64,000 nt of DNA from an uncultured Roseburia sp. (GTDB lineage Bacteria; Bacillota; Clostridia; Lachnospirales; Lachnospiraceae): NCBI GenBank assembly GCA_910577925.1, contig CAJTOI010000005.1, forward strand, positions 118,086 through 182,085, in the 5' to 3' direction. A program made the translations under genes and the position numbers. Shown here in pieces: positions 45,228 through 53,927 of the stretch (its first letter is position 1; each line of letters begins with the position of its first letter). The notes under the pieces were generated by a model. It saw only the letters and a list, made by a program, of their open reading frames with translations, was not told the DNA's origin and did no database searches.

Positions 45228-46001
45228 CTAGTCTTCCCCGGACACACCGCTTTGATGTATCAGATCAAGAATCCCTGTCAGTTCTTCCATCCCGTACTGG
45301 CCCGGCGCGCTTGCCTTTTTAAAAGCCCCGAAACTCATGCAGGAGCCGAAGCTCTCCCCGCAGAGCCGACTGATGCTGCCGAGTTTCCCCATGGACATCG
45401 TGACAATAGGGGTGTCCGGGTTCTCCTCCGCAAATGACGCCGTCACCGCAAGCAGATTCAGTACGTCCTGATGATTTTTCGGCATCACGGCCAGCTTTAC
45501 AATATCCGCGCCGCCGTCGCGCATCCGTTCCAGCAGCATTTTCATCACTCCGGGGTCCGGCGTCTCCAAAAAGTCATGATGCGAGCTAAGCACATACACC
45601 CCCGCGTTCTGAAGCCTGCGAATAGCGGACGCCGGCGATTTTTCCGCAAAAAATTCCACATCTATGAGGTCCACACAGCCGCTCTCCGCCGCCAACTCCT
45701 GCAGATCGCGAAGAAGACCGCCCTCCGCATCTCCCATGCCGCCCTGCAGCTTTGAGCGGAAGGTATAGAGAAATAGTTTCTCTTTCAGCATCGGCCCGAT
45801 ACTCTCAAGCACCGCCCGGACCGCATTGCAGTCGCGGTATGCGCCAAAGGCGTCCACACGCCACTCGATCACATCCGCCCGGCTCTCACATAGTTCGGAA
45901 ATCTGTCTCTTTATCTCCTCCGCGTCTTCTTCCATAACCGGCACACACACAAACGGCCGCCCGGCTCCGATCTGTTTTCCCTTTATGTTTAATTCCCGCA
46001 T
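45228..46001 (-). CDS. aroD: 3-dehydroquinate dehydratase, type I
   Basis: 257 residues. Third step of the shikimate route. Motifs ADVIEWRVDAF near residue 45, YVLSSHHDF with the catalytic His near 145, and the Schiff-base Lys in GADIVKLAVMPKN near 170, then GPxSR-like GSISRLCGESFGSCMSFG. ATG at 46001 has GGAGGGAACG before it. It is divergent from aroG, the first enzyme of the same pathway, across a 180-base intergenic region. Confidence 0.95.
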   Translation of the reverse strand: MRELNIKGKQIGAGRPFVCVPVMEEDAEEIKRQISELCESRADVIEWRVDAFGAYRDCNAVRAVLESIGPMLKEKLFLYTFRSKLQGGMGDAEGGLLRDLQELAAESGCVDLIDVEFFAEKSPASAIRRLQNAGVYVLSSHHDFLETPDPGVMKMLLERMRDGGADIVKLAVMPKNHQDVLNLLAVTASFAEENPDTPIVTMSMGKLGSISRLCGESFGSCMSFGAFKKASAPGQYGMEELTGILDLIHQSGVSGED

Positions 46002-46077
46002 CGTTCCCTCCATATTTGTCTCTGCTGCTATCCTGTCTGCCGACATGATACCATATCCCGTCATATCGTGTAAATAT

Positions 46078-46106
46078 TTGACATTGACTTTTATTTCCTT
46101 TATGAT
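46078..46106 (+). promoter_or_regulatory. Predicted sigma-A promoter of aroG
   Basis: TTGACA (46078-46083) and TATGAT (46101-46106) with exactly 17 bases between them, 75 bases before the aroG start. One of the best promoter matches in the window. Confidence 0.7.
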
Positions 46107-46150
46107 ACCCTCAGCGGACAAAGGGCGTGTGCCCTTGTCCGCTGAGGGTA
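46106..46150. repeat. Long perfect hairpin in the aroG leader, sharing sequence with 11449-11468
   Basis: Arms TACCCTCAGCGGACAAAGGGC (written once, with one extra A) and its complement at 46131-46150, loop GTGT. The left arm differs at one base from the sequence at 11449-11468. If transcription starts about seven bases after the -10 box, most of the hairpin forms the very 5' end of the aroG mRNA. Confidence 0.6.
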
Positions 46151-46181
46151 AAAACAAAAATTACCGATGATGGAGGATGTT

Positions 46182-47210
46182 ATGAGTTTTACGTTTTTAA
46201 ATCAATTACCGTCTCCCGCAGACATCAAGCGGGATTACCCCCTGCCGGCAGGGCTGCAGGAATTAAAAAAGCAGCGGGACGCCGCCGTCGGCGCCGTTAT
46301 CACCGGGCAGGACGACCGTTTTCTTGTGATTATCGGCCCCTGTTCCGCAGACAATGAAGATTCCGTCTGCGACTACACCAGCCGCCTAACGAAAATTCAG
46401 GAGGACGTGGCGGACAAACTGATTCTGATTCCGCGCGTATACACAAACAAACCCCGCACCACCGGCGAAGGCTACAAGGGAATCGCCTCCCAGCCGGACC
46501 CGGAGAAAGCGCCGGACATGCTTGAAGGGCTGATCGCGATGCGCAAAATGCATATCCGGGCAATCGCCGAGAGCGGCCTTACCTGCGCGGACGAAATGCT
46601 CTACCCGGAAAACTGGGGATATGTGGAAGACCTGCTCTCCTACGTCGCCATCGGCGCCCGTTCCGTGGAAGACCAGCAGCACCGCCTGACCGTCAGCGGC
46701 TTCGACGTGGCCTCCGGCATGAAAAATCCCACCAGCGGAGACTTTGCCGTCATGCTTAACTCCGTCTACGCGGCCCAGCATCCGCATCACTTCGTGTACC
46801 GGGGCTACGAGGTGGAAACCTCCGGGAATCCGCTCACCCATGTGGTTCTGCGCGGCGCGGTCAGCAAGCACGGCAACAGCACGCAGAATTATCACTACGA
46901 GGATTTAATGCGCCTTTGCGATATGTACGCAAAGATGGATCTCATGAATCCCGCCGCCGTCGTGGATGTCAATCACTCGAACTCCGGCAAGAAATTCAAA
47001 GAACAGATCCGAATCGTCAAAGAGGTCATGCACAACCGCAGGGTATCTTCCGACATTCACAGCATGGTAAAAGGTGTGATGATTGAAAGCTATCTCGAGG
47101 AAGGCTGCCAGAAAATCGGCGACCGCATCTACGGAAAATCCATCACAGATCCCTGCCTCGGCTGGGAGGATTCAAAAGCCCTGATTTATACCATCGCGGA
47201 TATGTGCTGA
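46182..47210 (+). CDS. aroG: 3-deoxy-7-phosphoheptulonate synthase (DAHP synthase, type I)
   Basis: 342 residues. Condenses phosphoenolpyruvate and erythrose 4-phosphate, entry step of aromatic amino acid synthesis. Typical AroG/AroF motifs: FLVIIGPCSADN near residue 50, LIPRVYTNKPRTTGEGYKG near 88, PENWGYVEDLLSYVAIGARSVEDQQHR and VDVNHSNSGKK near 265. ATG at 46182 follows GGAGGATGTT. The other substrate-pathway gene here, aroD, is divergent. A hairpin leader and bidirectional terminator flank it. Confidence 0.96.
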   Translation: MSFTFLNQLPSPADIKRDYPLPAGLQELKKQRDAAVGAVITGQDDRFLVIIGPCSADNEDSVCDYTSRLTKIQEDVADKLILIPRVYTNKPRTTGEGYKGIASQPDPEKAPDMLEGLIAMRKMHIRAIAESGLTCADEMLYPENWGYVEDLLSYVAIGARSVEDQQHRLTVSGFDVASGMKNPTSGDFAVMLNSVYAAQHPHHFVYRGYEVETSGNPLTHVVLRGAVSKHGNSTQNYHYEDLMRLCDMYAKMDLMNPAAVVDVNHSNSGKKFKEQIRIVKEVMHNRRVSSDIHSMVKGVMIESYLEEGCQKIGDRIYGKSITDPCLGWEDSKALIYTIADMC

Positions 47211-47222
47211 TCCGCACGGCCG

Positions 47223-47258
47223 AAAACGGCGCCTGTCGAATTGACAGACGCCGTTTTT
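47223..47258. terminator. Bidirectional terminator between aroG and xerD
   Basis: Stem AAAACGGCG.CTGTC / GACAG.CGCCGTTTT with T runs on both strands. It serves convergent aroG (+) and xerD (-); its edge overlaps the xerD stop codon. Confidence 0.85.
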
Positions 47259-48141
47259 ATCCTCTCGGATGTGCTTTGACATAAACCTCCCTGATCTGCC
47301 GCCGGCCGATCTGCGCATAGACCTGTGTCGTTGAGATATCCGAATGGCCGAGCATTTTCTGCACGGACGCAAGGTCCGCTCCGTTCCCTACCATATGTAC
47401 CGCAAACGAATGGCGCAGCATATGGGGCGTGATCTCCGCCCTGATACCGGCCTTCCTGCCGTATGACTTGATTAACTTCCAGAATCCCTGGCGGCTCATG
47501 GCCTGCCCCGAGCAGTTCGTAAACAGCCAGTCAGACTCCTCATCCGCCACAAAGCGGCTTCTCCCCTCCTCCAGATAACGCACGAGCGCTTCTTTTGCGA
47601 CACTGCCGAACGGGATAATCCGCTCTCTGTGCCCGTCTCTGCACACGAGATATTCCATTTTTAAATTGATGTCGGAACGCTTTAGGGAAATCAGCTCGGA
47701 AACACGGATCCCCGTGGCGTACAAAAGTTCCATCATCGCCTTGTCCCGAAGCTCCTTCGGCGTGCTTCCGCCCGGCTGTTCCAGCAGACCGTTTACCTCC
47801 TCTGCAGTCAGCACCACCGGCATCTTTTTTTCGATTTTAGGCGCTTTGAGGTGCTCCGCCGGATTATCCGTCAGCCTGCGCTCCCGCTCAAGGTAGTGGT
47901 AAAACGCTTTCATGGACGCAATGCTTCTCGAAATCGTCGCGGGTTTCCGGCCCGTCTCCTCCAAAAACAGGATATACGAATTGAGGTTTGTAGCCGTCAC
48001 TTCCTCTGCGTCACAAATCCCCTGCGCCGAAAGATATTCTTTCATCTTCCGCAGATCACGCGCGTATGAGACCTCTGTGTTCGCAGAAGTCTGTTTTTCC
48101 CGATGAAGATATCGGATAAAATCCTCTATATCCCGTGTCAT
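47257..48141 (-). CDS. xerD: Site-specific tyrosine recombinase XerD
   Basis: 294 residues. N-terminal SAM-like core-binding domain (FIRYLHREKQTSANTEVSYARDL) and catalytic domain with the R-H-R-H-Y set: ATGIRVSELISL, ITPHMLRHSFAVHMV, KMLGHSDISTTQVYAQI. Resolves chromosome dimers at dif. ATG at 48141 has AGGTGG upstream; the much longer open frame is not coding. It follows spoIIM and nudF, the order also found around Bacillus xerD (ripX). Confidence 0.93.
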   Translation of the reverse strand: MTRDIEDFIRYLHREKQTSANTEVSYARDLRKMKEYLSAQGICDAEEVTATNLNSYILFLEETGRKPATISRSIASMKAFYHYLERERRLTDNPAEHLKAPKIEKKMPVVLTAEEVNGLLEQPGGSTPKELRDKAMMELLYATGIRVSELISLKRSDINLKMEYLVCRDGHRERIIPFGSVAKEALVRYLEEGRSRFVADEESDWLFTNCSGQAMSRQGFWKLIKSYGRKAGIRAEITPHMLRHSFAVHMVGNGADLASVQKMLGHSDISTTQVYAQIGRRQIREVYVKAHPRG

Positions 48142-48227
48142 ATGTTTTCCACCTGCCGATAATTTTGTCTGAGCGTATCCTGCATAAATTTTATTATAAT
48201 AATAAGTAAAACGAAAAGCAATCGATA

Positions 48228-48719
48228 TTATAAAAATTTCCCCAGAACATAACGCATCAGTCCGGGATTCACATACGCTTCGAGAAGCACGCCAAAGACG
48301 GTCAGCACTGCGCCGAGCACTCCGGGCAGGACTTCCACACCGCTCCTTTTCCCTTTCAGATATACCCAAAAAGCAAGCACATAGCATCCCCACTGGGGAA
48401 TCCCTGCGCACACCGCCACCAGAATCCCCGCAATTCCGGCATTCCAGATTGCAAACACCACCGCCGCTCCGAGAAGCACGCCGAAAATACTCTCCGCAAT
48501 CACCCGGAATGCCTCCGTTCCCAGCGCCCTGTCCAGCAAAAAGCATATGAAAACAGCCTTGCCCCGCTCTAAAAGCAGATAGCAGAACAGCCTTCTCTCA
48601 TCCGCCACCTGATAATCCGACGGCAGCCCATAGACGCCGAGTGTCTCCCTCCCTATGAGATTCGCGAGCAAAATACCTGCCAGAAAAGCGGCGCCCACCA
48701 GCCATCCGTGCTTTTTCAA
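48228..48719 (-). CDS. spoIIM: Stage II sporulation protein M (SpoIIM-like)
   Basis: 163 residues, about five membrane segments, with the C-terminal pattern LLEAYVNPGLMRYVL that resembles the end of SpoIIM. SpoIIM works with SpoIID and SpoIIP in septal peptidoglycan removal during engulfment. It is shorter than Bacillus SpoIIM (about 210). Identification rests mainly on its position between nudF and xerD, as in Bacillus. TTG start at 48719 with AGAGGAGAATC upstream. Confidence 0.75.
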   Translation of the reverse strand: MKKHGWLVGAAFLAGILLANLIGRETLGVYGLPSDYQVADERRLFCYLLLERGKAVFICFLLDRALGTEAFRVIAESIFGVLLGAAVVFAIWNAGIAGILVAVCAGIPQWGCYVLAFWVYLKGKRSGVEVLPGVLGAVLTVFGVLLEAYVNPGLMRYVLGKFL

Positions 48720-48771
48720 TACAAGATTCTCCTCTAGGTCTCTCTCTAATATCTATGACCTTTCGGAAGAA

Positions 48772-49317
48772 TTATTGCTTGTTTATAAGATTTTTATAGG
48801 CCAGCAGCGCCGAAACCGTCTTCGCATCCTGTATTTTCCCCGCATAGATTCTGTCGCAGAGTTCGTCGATGTCGCAGACTTCCACATCGATAAATTCTCC
48901 CTCATCCAGATGCTGTTTTCCCGGTTTCAAATTCCGTGCCAGATAGACGTCAATAAACTCGTCGCAGAACGCCACCGTTGTTTTCAGGGAAATCAGAAAA
49001 CTCAGGTCATCGCTCCGATAACCGGTCTCCTCCTCGAGCTCTCTCGCCGCACAGATTCTTGTATCCTCTGTCACGCTGTCGCGGGACCCCGCCGGTATCT
49101 CCAAAGTCATGCGCCCGATCGCATTGCGGTACTGGCGGACCATCAGAATTTTCCCGTCGTCCCGCACCGGCACCACGGCGGCTGCCCCCTTCCGGTGCGA
49201 GACAAAATCCCACTCCTCCACTTTTCCGTCCGGCAGCTCCATCGTATCGGTATAGATGTCAAGAATCGCCCCGCTTCGAATCAACTCTCTTTTTATTCGT
49301 TTCACCTGATTATCCAT
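48772..49317 (-). CDS. nudF: Nudix hydrolase, ADP-ribose pyrophosphatase type
   Basis: 181 residues. Complete Nudix box spanning GSRDSVTEDTRICAARE and LEEETGY near residues 78-101, with the preceding RQYRNAIG and EIPAG segments of ADP-ribose pyrophosphatases. Cleaves ADP-ribose to AMP and ribose 5-phosphate. ATG at 49317 has GGGAGGAAACT upstream. First gene of nudF-spoIIM-xerD. Confidence 0.9.
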   Translation of the reverse strand: MDNQVKRIKRELIRSGAILDIYTDTMELPDGKVEEWDFVSHRKGAAAVVPVRDDGKILMVRQYRNAIGRMTLEIPAGSRDSVTEDTRICAARELEEETGYRSDDLSFLISLKTTVAFCDEFIDVYLARNLKPGKQHLDEGEFIDVEVCDIDELCDRIYAGKIQDAKTVSALLAYKNLINKQ

Positions 49318-49400
49318 AGTTTCCTCCCACATCCGTTTCTAGAGTACCGCGCTCCGAAGCGCGTTTTCGTATTCTTTTTTATCGTATCACTTTATGCGCG

Positions 49401-49449
49401 AAAAAGGAACCGCAACTTTTGAATCTGTTTCCTTCAAAGTCCGGTTCCT
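49401..49449 (-). terminator. Intrinsic terminator after rny
   Basis: Stem AGGAACCG / CGGTTCCT with a 29-base loop; on the minus strand TTTTTCGC follows. It lies 15 bases after the rny stop. Confidence 0.7.
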
Positions 49450-49463
49450 CTCATCTCTTTTTG

Positions 49464-51011
49464 TTATTTCGCGTAGTCTGTCACTCTCGATTCACGAATC
49501 ACATTTACTTTAATCTGTCCTGGATATTCCATCTCCGCCTCGATTTTCTTTGAAATCTCACGGGCCATCAATACCATATCGGCATCGCTGACCTGCTCCG
49601 GAACAACCATAATACGAATCTCCCTGCCTGCCTGAATCGCAAAAGATTTGTCTACACCCTTAAACCCGTTTGATATGTCTTCTAACTGCTTTAACCTGTT
49701 TGAATATGTCTCTAATGTCTCTCTTCTTGCCCCCGGCCTTGCCGCACTGATCGTATCGGCAGCCTGTACAATACACGCAATCAGAGATTCCGGCTCAACA
49801 TCACCGTGATGTGCTTCCACCGCATTAATCACAATCGCTGACTCTTTGTATTTCCTGCACAAATCAACACCGATCTGAATATGGGAACCTTCCATGTCAT
49901 GGTCTACGGATTTCCCGATATCATGTAACAGACCTGCCCTCTTGGCGGTTCTGACATCAACGCCGATCTCGGCCGCCAAAAGCCCCGAAAGCTGTGCCAC
50001 CTCAATGGAATGCTTGAGCGCATTCTGCCCATAGCTTGTCCGAAACTTCATGCGTCCAAGCAGCCGAAGCAGCTCCGGATGGATTCCGTGAACGCCGACT
50101 TCAAGCGTCGCCGCCTCGCCTTCCTCCCGAATCATCGTCTCGACTTCCTTCTGTGCTTTCTCGACCATCTCTTCGATTCTGGCCGGATGAATACGTCCGT
50201 CTACAATCAGTTTTTCCAGTGCGATGCGGGCAACCTCTCTTCGAATCGGGTCAAATCCGGACAAAATCACGGCTTCCGGCGTATCGTCAATAATCAGATC
50301 CACCCCGGTCATCGTCTCTAACGTGCGGATATTGCGTCCTTCACGTCCGATAATTCTCCCCTTCATCTCGTCGCTCGGGAGCTGAACTACCGAAATCGTC
50401 GTCTCCGCGACATGATCGGCGGCACATTTCTGAATCGCCGTCACCACGTACTCCCTAGCTTTCTTGTCGGCTTCCTCCTTCGCTCTGTGTTCCATTTCTT
50501 TGATTAATTTTGCAGTATCAAGTTTAACATCTTCTTCAACGGTTTTTAAGAGATATTCCTTTGCCTGTTCGGAGGTCAATCCGGAGATTCTTTCCAGTTC
50601 CTGTAAACGCTCTTCGTTGAGCTTTGCGACCTGCGCTTTCTGTCTGTTAATCTCTTCCTCTTTCGCGGCAAACCCGGCTTCACGCTTCTCGATAGCTTCC
50701 AGCTTCCTGTCCAGATTCTCTTCCTTCTGAACGATCCGCCGTTCGCTGCGCTGAATCTCTGCACGACGCTCTTTTACTTCCTTATCCAGATCGTTCTTCA
50801 CACGAATGGACTCTTCCTTGACCTCGAGCATGGATTCACGTTTCCTGGTCTCCGCTGTCTTTACCGCCTCGTCTATGATCTCACGCGCTTTCTCCTCCGC
50901 ATTCCCGATCTTTGTGGCCGTAACCTTCTTATGGTATGCAGTCGTGATGAGATACACAACAATCGCAGTAACTACCAGAGTTATCAAAACAGCAGCAATC
51001 ACTGTCCCCAC
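49464..51011 (-). CDS. rny: Ribonuclease Y
   Basis: 515 residues. Main mRNA-decay endonuclease in Firmicutes. N-terminal membrane anchor (about 3-24), a long Glu/Lys-rich coiled coil (about 30-205), a KH domain with GRIIGREGRNIRTLE near 218, and the HD domain with AGLLHDIGKSVDHDMEGSH near 365. GTG start at 51011 has AAGGAGG seven bases upstream. Own promoter and terminator. Confidence 0.97.
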   Translation of the reverse strand: MGTVIAAVLITLVVTAIVVYLITTAYHKKVTATKIGNAEEKAREIIDEAVKTAETRKRESMLEVKEESIRVKNDLDKEVKERRAEIQRSERRIVQKEENLDRKLEAIEKREAGFAAKEEEINRQKAQVAKLNEERLQELERISGLTSEQAKEYLLKTVEEDVKLDTAKLIKEMEHRAKEEADKKAREYVVTAIQKCAADHVAETTISVVQLPSDEMKGRIIGREGRNIRTLETMTGVDLIIDDTPEAVILSGFDPIRREVARIALEKLIVDGRIHPARIEEMVEKAQKEVETMIREEGEAATLEVGVHGIHPELLRLLGRMKFRTSYGQNALKHSIEVAQLSGLLAAEIGVDVRTAKRAGLLHDIGKSVDHDMEGSHIQIGVDLCRKYKESAIVINAVEAHHGDVEPESLIACIVQAADTISAARPGARRETLETYSNRLKQLEDISNGFKGVDKSFAIQAGREIRIMVVPEQVSDADMVLMAREISKKIEAEMEYPGQIKVNVIRESRVTDYAK

Positions 51012-51092
51012 AGGAGCACCTCCTTTATGAAATTTTCATTGTACATATAACATAAAAAACTTTCGTTATCTGTCATAAATTACAACATATAA

Positions 51093-51121
51093 ATTCTATT
51101 CTATTTTGTTTGTTATGTCAA
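51093..51121 (-). promoter_or_regulatory. Predicted sigma-A promoter of rny
   Basis: On the minus strand, TTGACA (51116-51121), 17 bases, then TAGAAT (51093-51098). AT-rich upstream region. About 80 bases before the rny start. Confidence 0.7.
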
Positions 51122-51202
51122 GTAGATAACTGTTCAATATGCATAATATTGCATTTCGATTCCAGTGTTATACAACATATTGTACAAATCCAACCAACTC
51201 TC

Positions 51203-51832
51203 CTATTTTCTTCCACTCATCACGCCGAGAATGTCGCTGCTTTTAAACCCTTTACGCATCAAAAACTGATAGGTACGACGTCTTGTCTTCTCGTCCGCAC
51301 CGTCCTCGTCGTAGTGACGGCGCTTCAGCCATTCGCGGATCTGCTCCGTCTCGTCTGCGGCAAACTCCTCCTCGAGCGCCTGCGCAATCAGATCTCCCGG
51401 CACACCTCTCCTCATGAGATCCGCCGTCAGCCGCTGCCTGCTCTTTTTCTCCTGCTGATACCGCACAAAACTTTTCGCGTAACGCAGATCATCCACGTAG
51501 CGGAACTGCTTCACATAGTCGACGGCACGCTCGATCCCCTCCTCGGGATAACCGTTCCGTCTTAATTTTTCCCGAAGCTGATACTCCGTGCGGTCCATCT
51601 GCTCAAGGAGATGCATTGCGCGCTTTTTTGCGCGCAGCGTCACGATCCCCATCATCTTTTGGTATAATTCCCCGGAAATCACCCCGTTCCCCCGCAGCAG
51701 CATCTGCTCTTCCTGCCGTGTAAGCGCTCGGATTTCGCTGCGGTACAGCACAAGCTCTGCGCCGTTCTCAAACCGGAAGCGCACTCTTCCTTTCTCCTGC
51801 GGCCGTACTTCCGCGATCTCTATCTCCTGCAT
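51203..51832 (-). CDS. recX: Regulatory protein RecX
   Basis: 209 residues. Three-helix RecX repeats: RAMHLLEQMDRTEYQLREKLRRNGYP near 85 and AVDYVKQFRYVDDLRYAKSFVRY near 115 are characteristic. Modulates RecA filaments. ATG at 51832 has GGGAGA upstream; the upstream open frame overlaps recA. Directly after recA in the same orientation, 64 bases apart. Confidence 0.92.
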   Translation of the reverse strand: MQEIEIAEVRPQEKGRVRFRFENGAELVLYRSEIRALTRQEEQMLLRGNGVISGELYQKMMGIVTLRAKKRAMHLLEQMDRTEYQLREKLRRNGYPEEGIERAVDYVKQFRYVDDLRYAKSFVRYQQEKKSRQRLTADLMRRGVPGDLIAQALEEEFAADETEQIREWLKRRHYDEDGADEKTRRRTYQFLMRKGFKSSDILGVMSGRK

Positions 51833-51896
51833 CACCGTCTCCCATCCGCCGCGCATCCGCACGGCAGAACACCGTGCAGACGTATGCCGCTCCCGC

Positions 51897-52988
51897 TTAC
51901 TTCTCTGCCGGCACATCCGCAATCTCTTTCTTCTCCGCACCCTTTTTCTCGGCGGTTTTCTTCTCCGTGCTCTCTGCGGCCGTCTCTTCTTCCTCTTCGG
52001 TGTCGTAATGCGCGCGGACTTTCGCCTCGACCTCGTCGCGGATCACGGGGTTCTCCCGCAGATAACTCTTTGCGTTCTCCCGGCCCTGCCCGATTTTCTC
52101 GCCGTTGTACGCATACCATGCGCCGGACTTGTTAATCACGCCGATATCCGCCGCCAGATCCAGAATATCTCCTTCTTTGGAAATGCCCTGTCCGAACATA
52201 ATGTCAAACTCCGCCTCCCGAAAGGGCGGCGCCACTTTATTCTTCACGATCTTCACCCGCGTGTGGTTTCCGACAATCTCTCCGCCCTGCTTGAGGGCCT
52301 CCACCCTGCGGACATCCAGACGCACCGAAGAGTAAAACTTGAGCGCGCGGCCGCCGGTCGTCGTCTCGGGATTGCCGAACATCACTCCGATCTTTTCGCG
52401 CAGCTGATTGATAAAGATAACGATGCAGTTCGACTTGCTGACAATGGAAGTCAGCTTGCGCAGTGCCTGGCTCATCAGACGCGCCTGCAGACCCACATGG
52501 GAATCCCCCATCTCGCCGTCAATCTCCGCTTTCGGCACAAGCGCCGCAACAGAGTCCACAATCACGATGTCAACGGCGCCGGAACGCACCATCGTCTCCG
52601 CGATCTCAAGCGCCTGCTCGCCGCAGTCCGGCTGCGATATGTATAAATTGTCAATGTCCACGCCGATATTCTTCGCGTAAACCGGATCTAAGGCATGTTC
52701 CGCGTCGATAAATCCGGCGATGCCGCCCTGCTTCTGTACCTCCGCCACCGCGTGCAGTGCGACCGTCGTCTTACCGCTCGACTCCGGCCCGTATATCTCG
52801 ATAATTCTTCCCTTCGGAAGTCCCCCGATCCCGAGCGCCAGATCCAGACTCAGCGAACCGGTGGGCACCGCCTCCACGTTCATCTGGGCGGAGCTGTCTC
52901 CGAGCTTCATCACGGAACCCTTCCCGTACTGCTTCTCAATCTGCGCAATCGCAGCATCCAATGCTTTTAACTTATCTTCCTTCGCCAT
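51897..52988 (-). CDS. recA: Recombinase RecA
   Basis: 363 residues. Walker A YGPESSGKTTVAL near residue 70, Walker B VDIVIVDSVAALVPK near 140, and the L2 region REKIGVMFGNPETTTGGRALKF. The Glu/Lys-rich C-terminal tail (about 325-363) is longer than usual. ATG at 52988 follows GGAGGAGAGAG. A LexA box lies in the leader, so SOS induction is expected. Confidence 0.98.
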   Translation of the reverse strand: MAKEDKLKALDAAIAQIEKQYGKGSVMKLGDSSAQMNVEAVPTGSLSLDLALGIGGLPKGRIIEIYGPESSGKTTVALHAVAEVQKQGGIAGFIDAEHALDPVYAKNIGVDIDNLYISQPDCGEQALEIAETMVRSGAVDIVIVDSVAALVPKAEIDGEMGDSHVGLQARLMSQALRKLTSIVSKSNCIVIFINQLREKIGVMFGNPETTTGGRALKFYSSVRLDVRRVEALKQGGEIVGNHTRVKIVKNKVAPPFREAEFDIMFGQGISKEGDILDLAADIGVINKSGAWYAYNGEKIGQGRENAKSYLRENPVIRDEVEAKVRAHYDTEEEEETAAESTEKKTAEKKGAEKKEIADVPAEK

Positions 52989-53035
52989 CTCTCTCCTCCA
53001 TGCGAACACTTCCGCTCTGCGGGCACACCCGTTCG

Positions 53036-53049
53036 CGAACTTATGTTCG
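53036..53049. promoter_or_regulatory. LexA (DinR) box of recA
   Basis: CGAACTTATGTTCG, an exact match to the Gram-positive SOS box CGAACN4GTTCG. It lies just downstream of the predicted -10 box, where a bound repressor would block transcription. Confidence 0.88.
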
Positions 53050-53061
53050 TTTTCTGTTCTA

Positions 53062-53090
53062 ATCTTAGTATAGTTTGCCTGAAATGTCAA
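53062..53090 (-). promoter_or_regulatory. Predicted sigma-A promoter of recA
   Basis: On the minus strand TTGACA (53085-53090), 17 bases, TAAGAT (53062-53067). The LexA box begins 12 bases further downstream. Confidence 0.7.
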
Positions 53091-53443
53091 CAAATAAATT
53101 ATGACACATCTCCTGTCCAATAATCCGGACAGAAACATCGTATGGATCTCCCTCCTTTTCCCGCTTGATGACTGATACCGGCTCCGCGCATCCGACACCT
53201 GCCGCAGATACACTGATACACGCAATATTTATTCTCTGTATTTTCTGGAATGCTGGCGGAAACCGCCCTGGAAATGTCCGGCAAATATACTGCCTGTTTT
53301 GATATTATCACACTGCTCTGCAAAATGCAATTCCTTTTGCAAAAACTTAAGCTTTCCAAACGCCGGCGCAAATGCTACAATGGGAACGCGGCTTTCACGG
53401 CATAAAGAATGCCGCAGATTTACGGAAAGGAATATCTGTCTCT
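53091..53443. other. Gene-free stretch between recA and the DUF3783 gene
   Basis: No convincing coding frame. The right end holds a possible plus-strand promoter for the DUF3783 gene: TTTCCA (53353-53358), 17 bases, then an extended -10 TGCTACAAT (53373-53381). The rest shows nothing I can name. Confidence 0.4.
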
Positions 53444-53848
53444 ATGGAAAAGTTATTACTGTTTCACCTGTCCGACACCGATTCTGAAAAAATAGCACGG
53501 ATTGCCGCACGGCTTAAGTTCCGTTTGGAAACCGTAGACGCATCCGATTACGGCCGCACGTTAGAAGCTCTCGCAGCCGGCAGGCAACGGACCGCACACA
53601 CACCGGAGGATGCACCGGCGCAAGAAGCTCCTCCGGCCGCCGGCTCTGCAGCGCCGGTACCGAAAGACAGCCTGCTTTTGTTCTGCGGCTTTTCCGACAA
53701 GCGCATGGATCGGCTCCTTTTTGAGCTGCGCCGGGAAAACGTCTCCGCGGACTTTAAAGCCGTGCTCACCCCCACAAACCGCACCTGGAATGTACCGCGG
53801 CTTCTTTTGGAAATGCACCGGGAAAAAGCTGCCTTTCTGCACCGATAG
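53444..53848 (+). CDS. DUF3783 domain protein
   Basis: 134 residues. The C-terminal half (LLLFCGFSDKRMDRLLFELRRENVSADFKAVLTPTNRTW) matches DUF3783, a small domain in clostridia without known function; an Ala/Pro-rich linker (about 50-72) precedes it. ATG at 53444 follows GGAAAGGA. It is convergent with the chemoreceptor gene. No membrane segment. Confidence 0.8.
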   Translation: MEKLLLFHLSDTDSEKIARIAARLKFRLETVDASDYGRTLEALAAGRQRTAHTPEDAPAQEAPPAAGSAAPVPKDSLLLFCGFSDKRMDRLLFELRRENVSADFKAVLTPTNRTWNVPRLLLEMHREKAAFLHR

Positions 53849-53927
53849 CATCTGCCTGCGGCAGCTTTCTCTCCGAAATCGGCACCGCGGGGCGAAGCGT
53901 GCGCTCCGCCCCGCCTGTCTGCTCCTC

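Noticed and set aside
46386..46895. 169-codon minus-strand frame opposite aroG
   Set aside because: Lies entirely within the conserved DAHP synthase gene and has no ribosome binding site or family.
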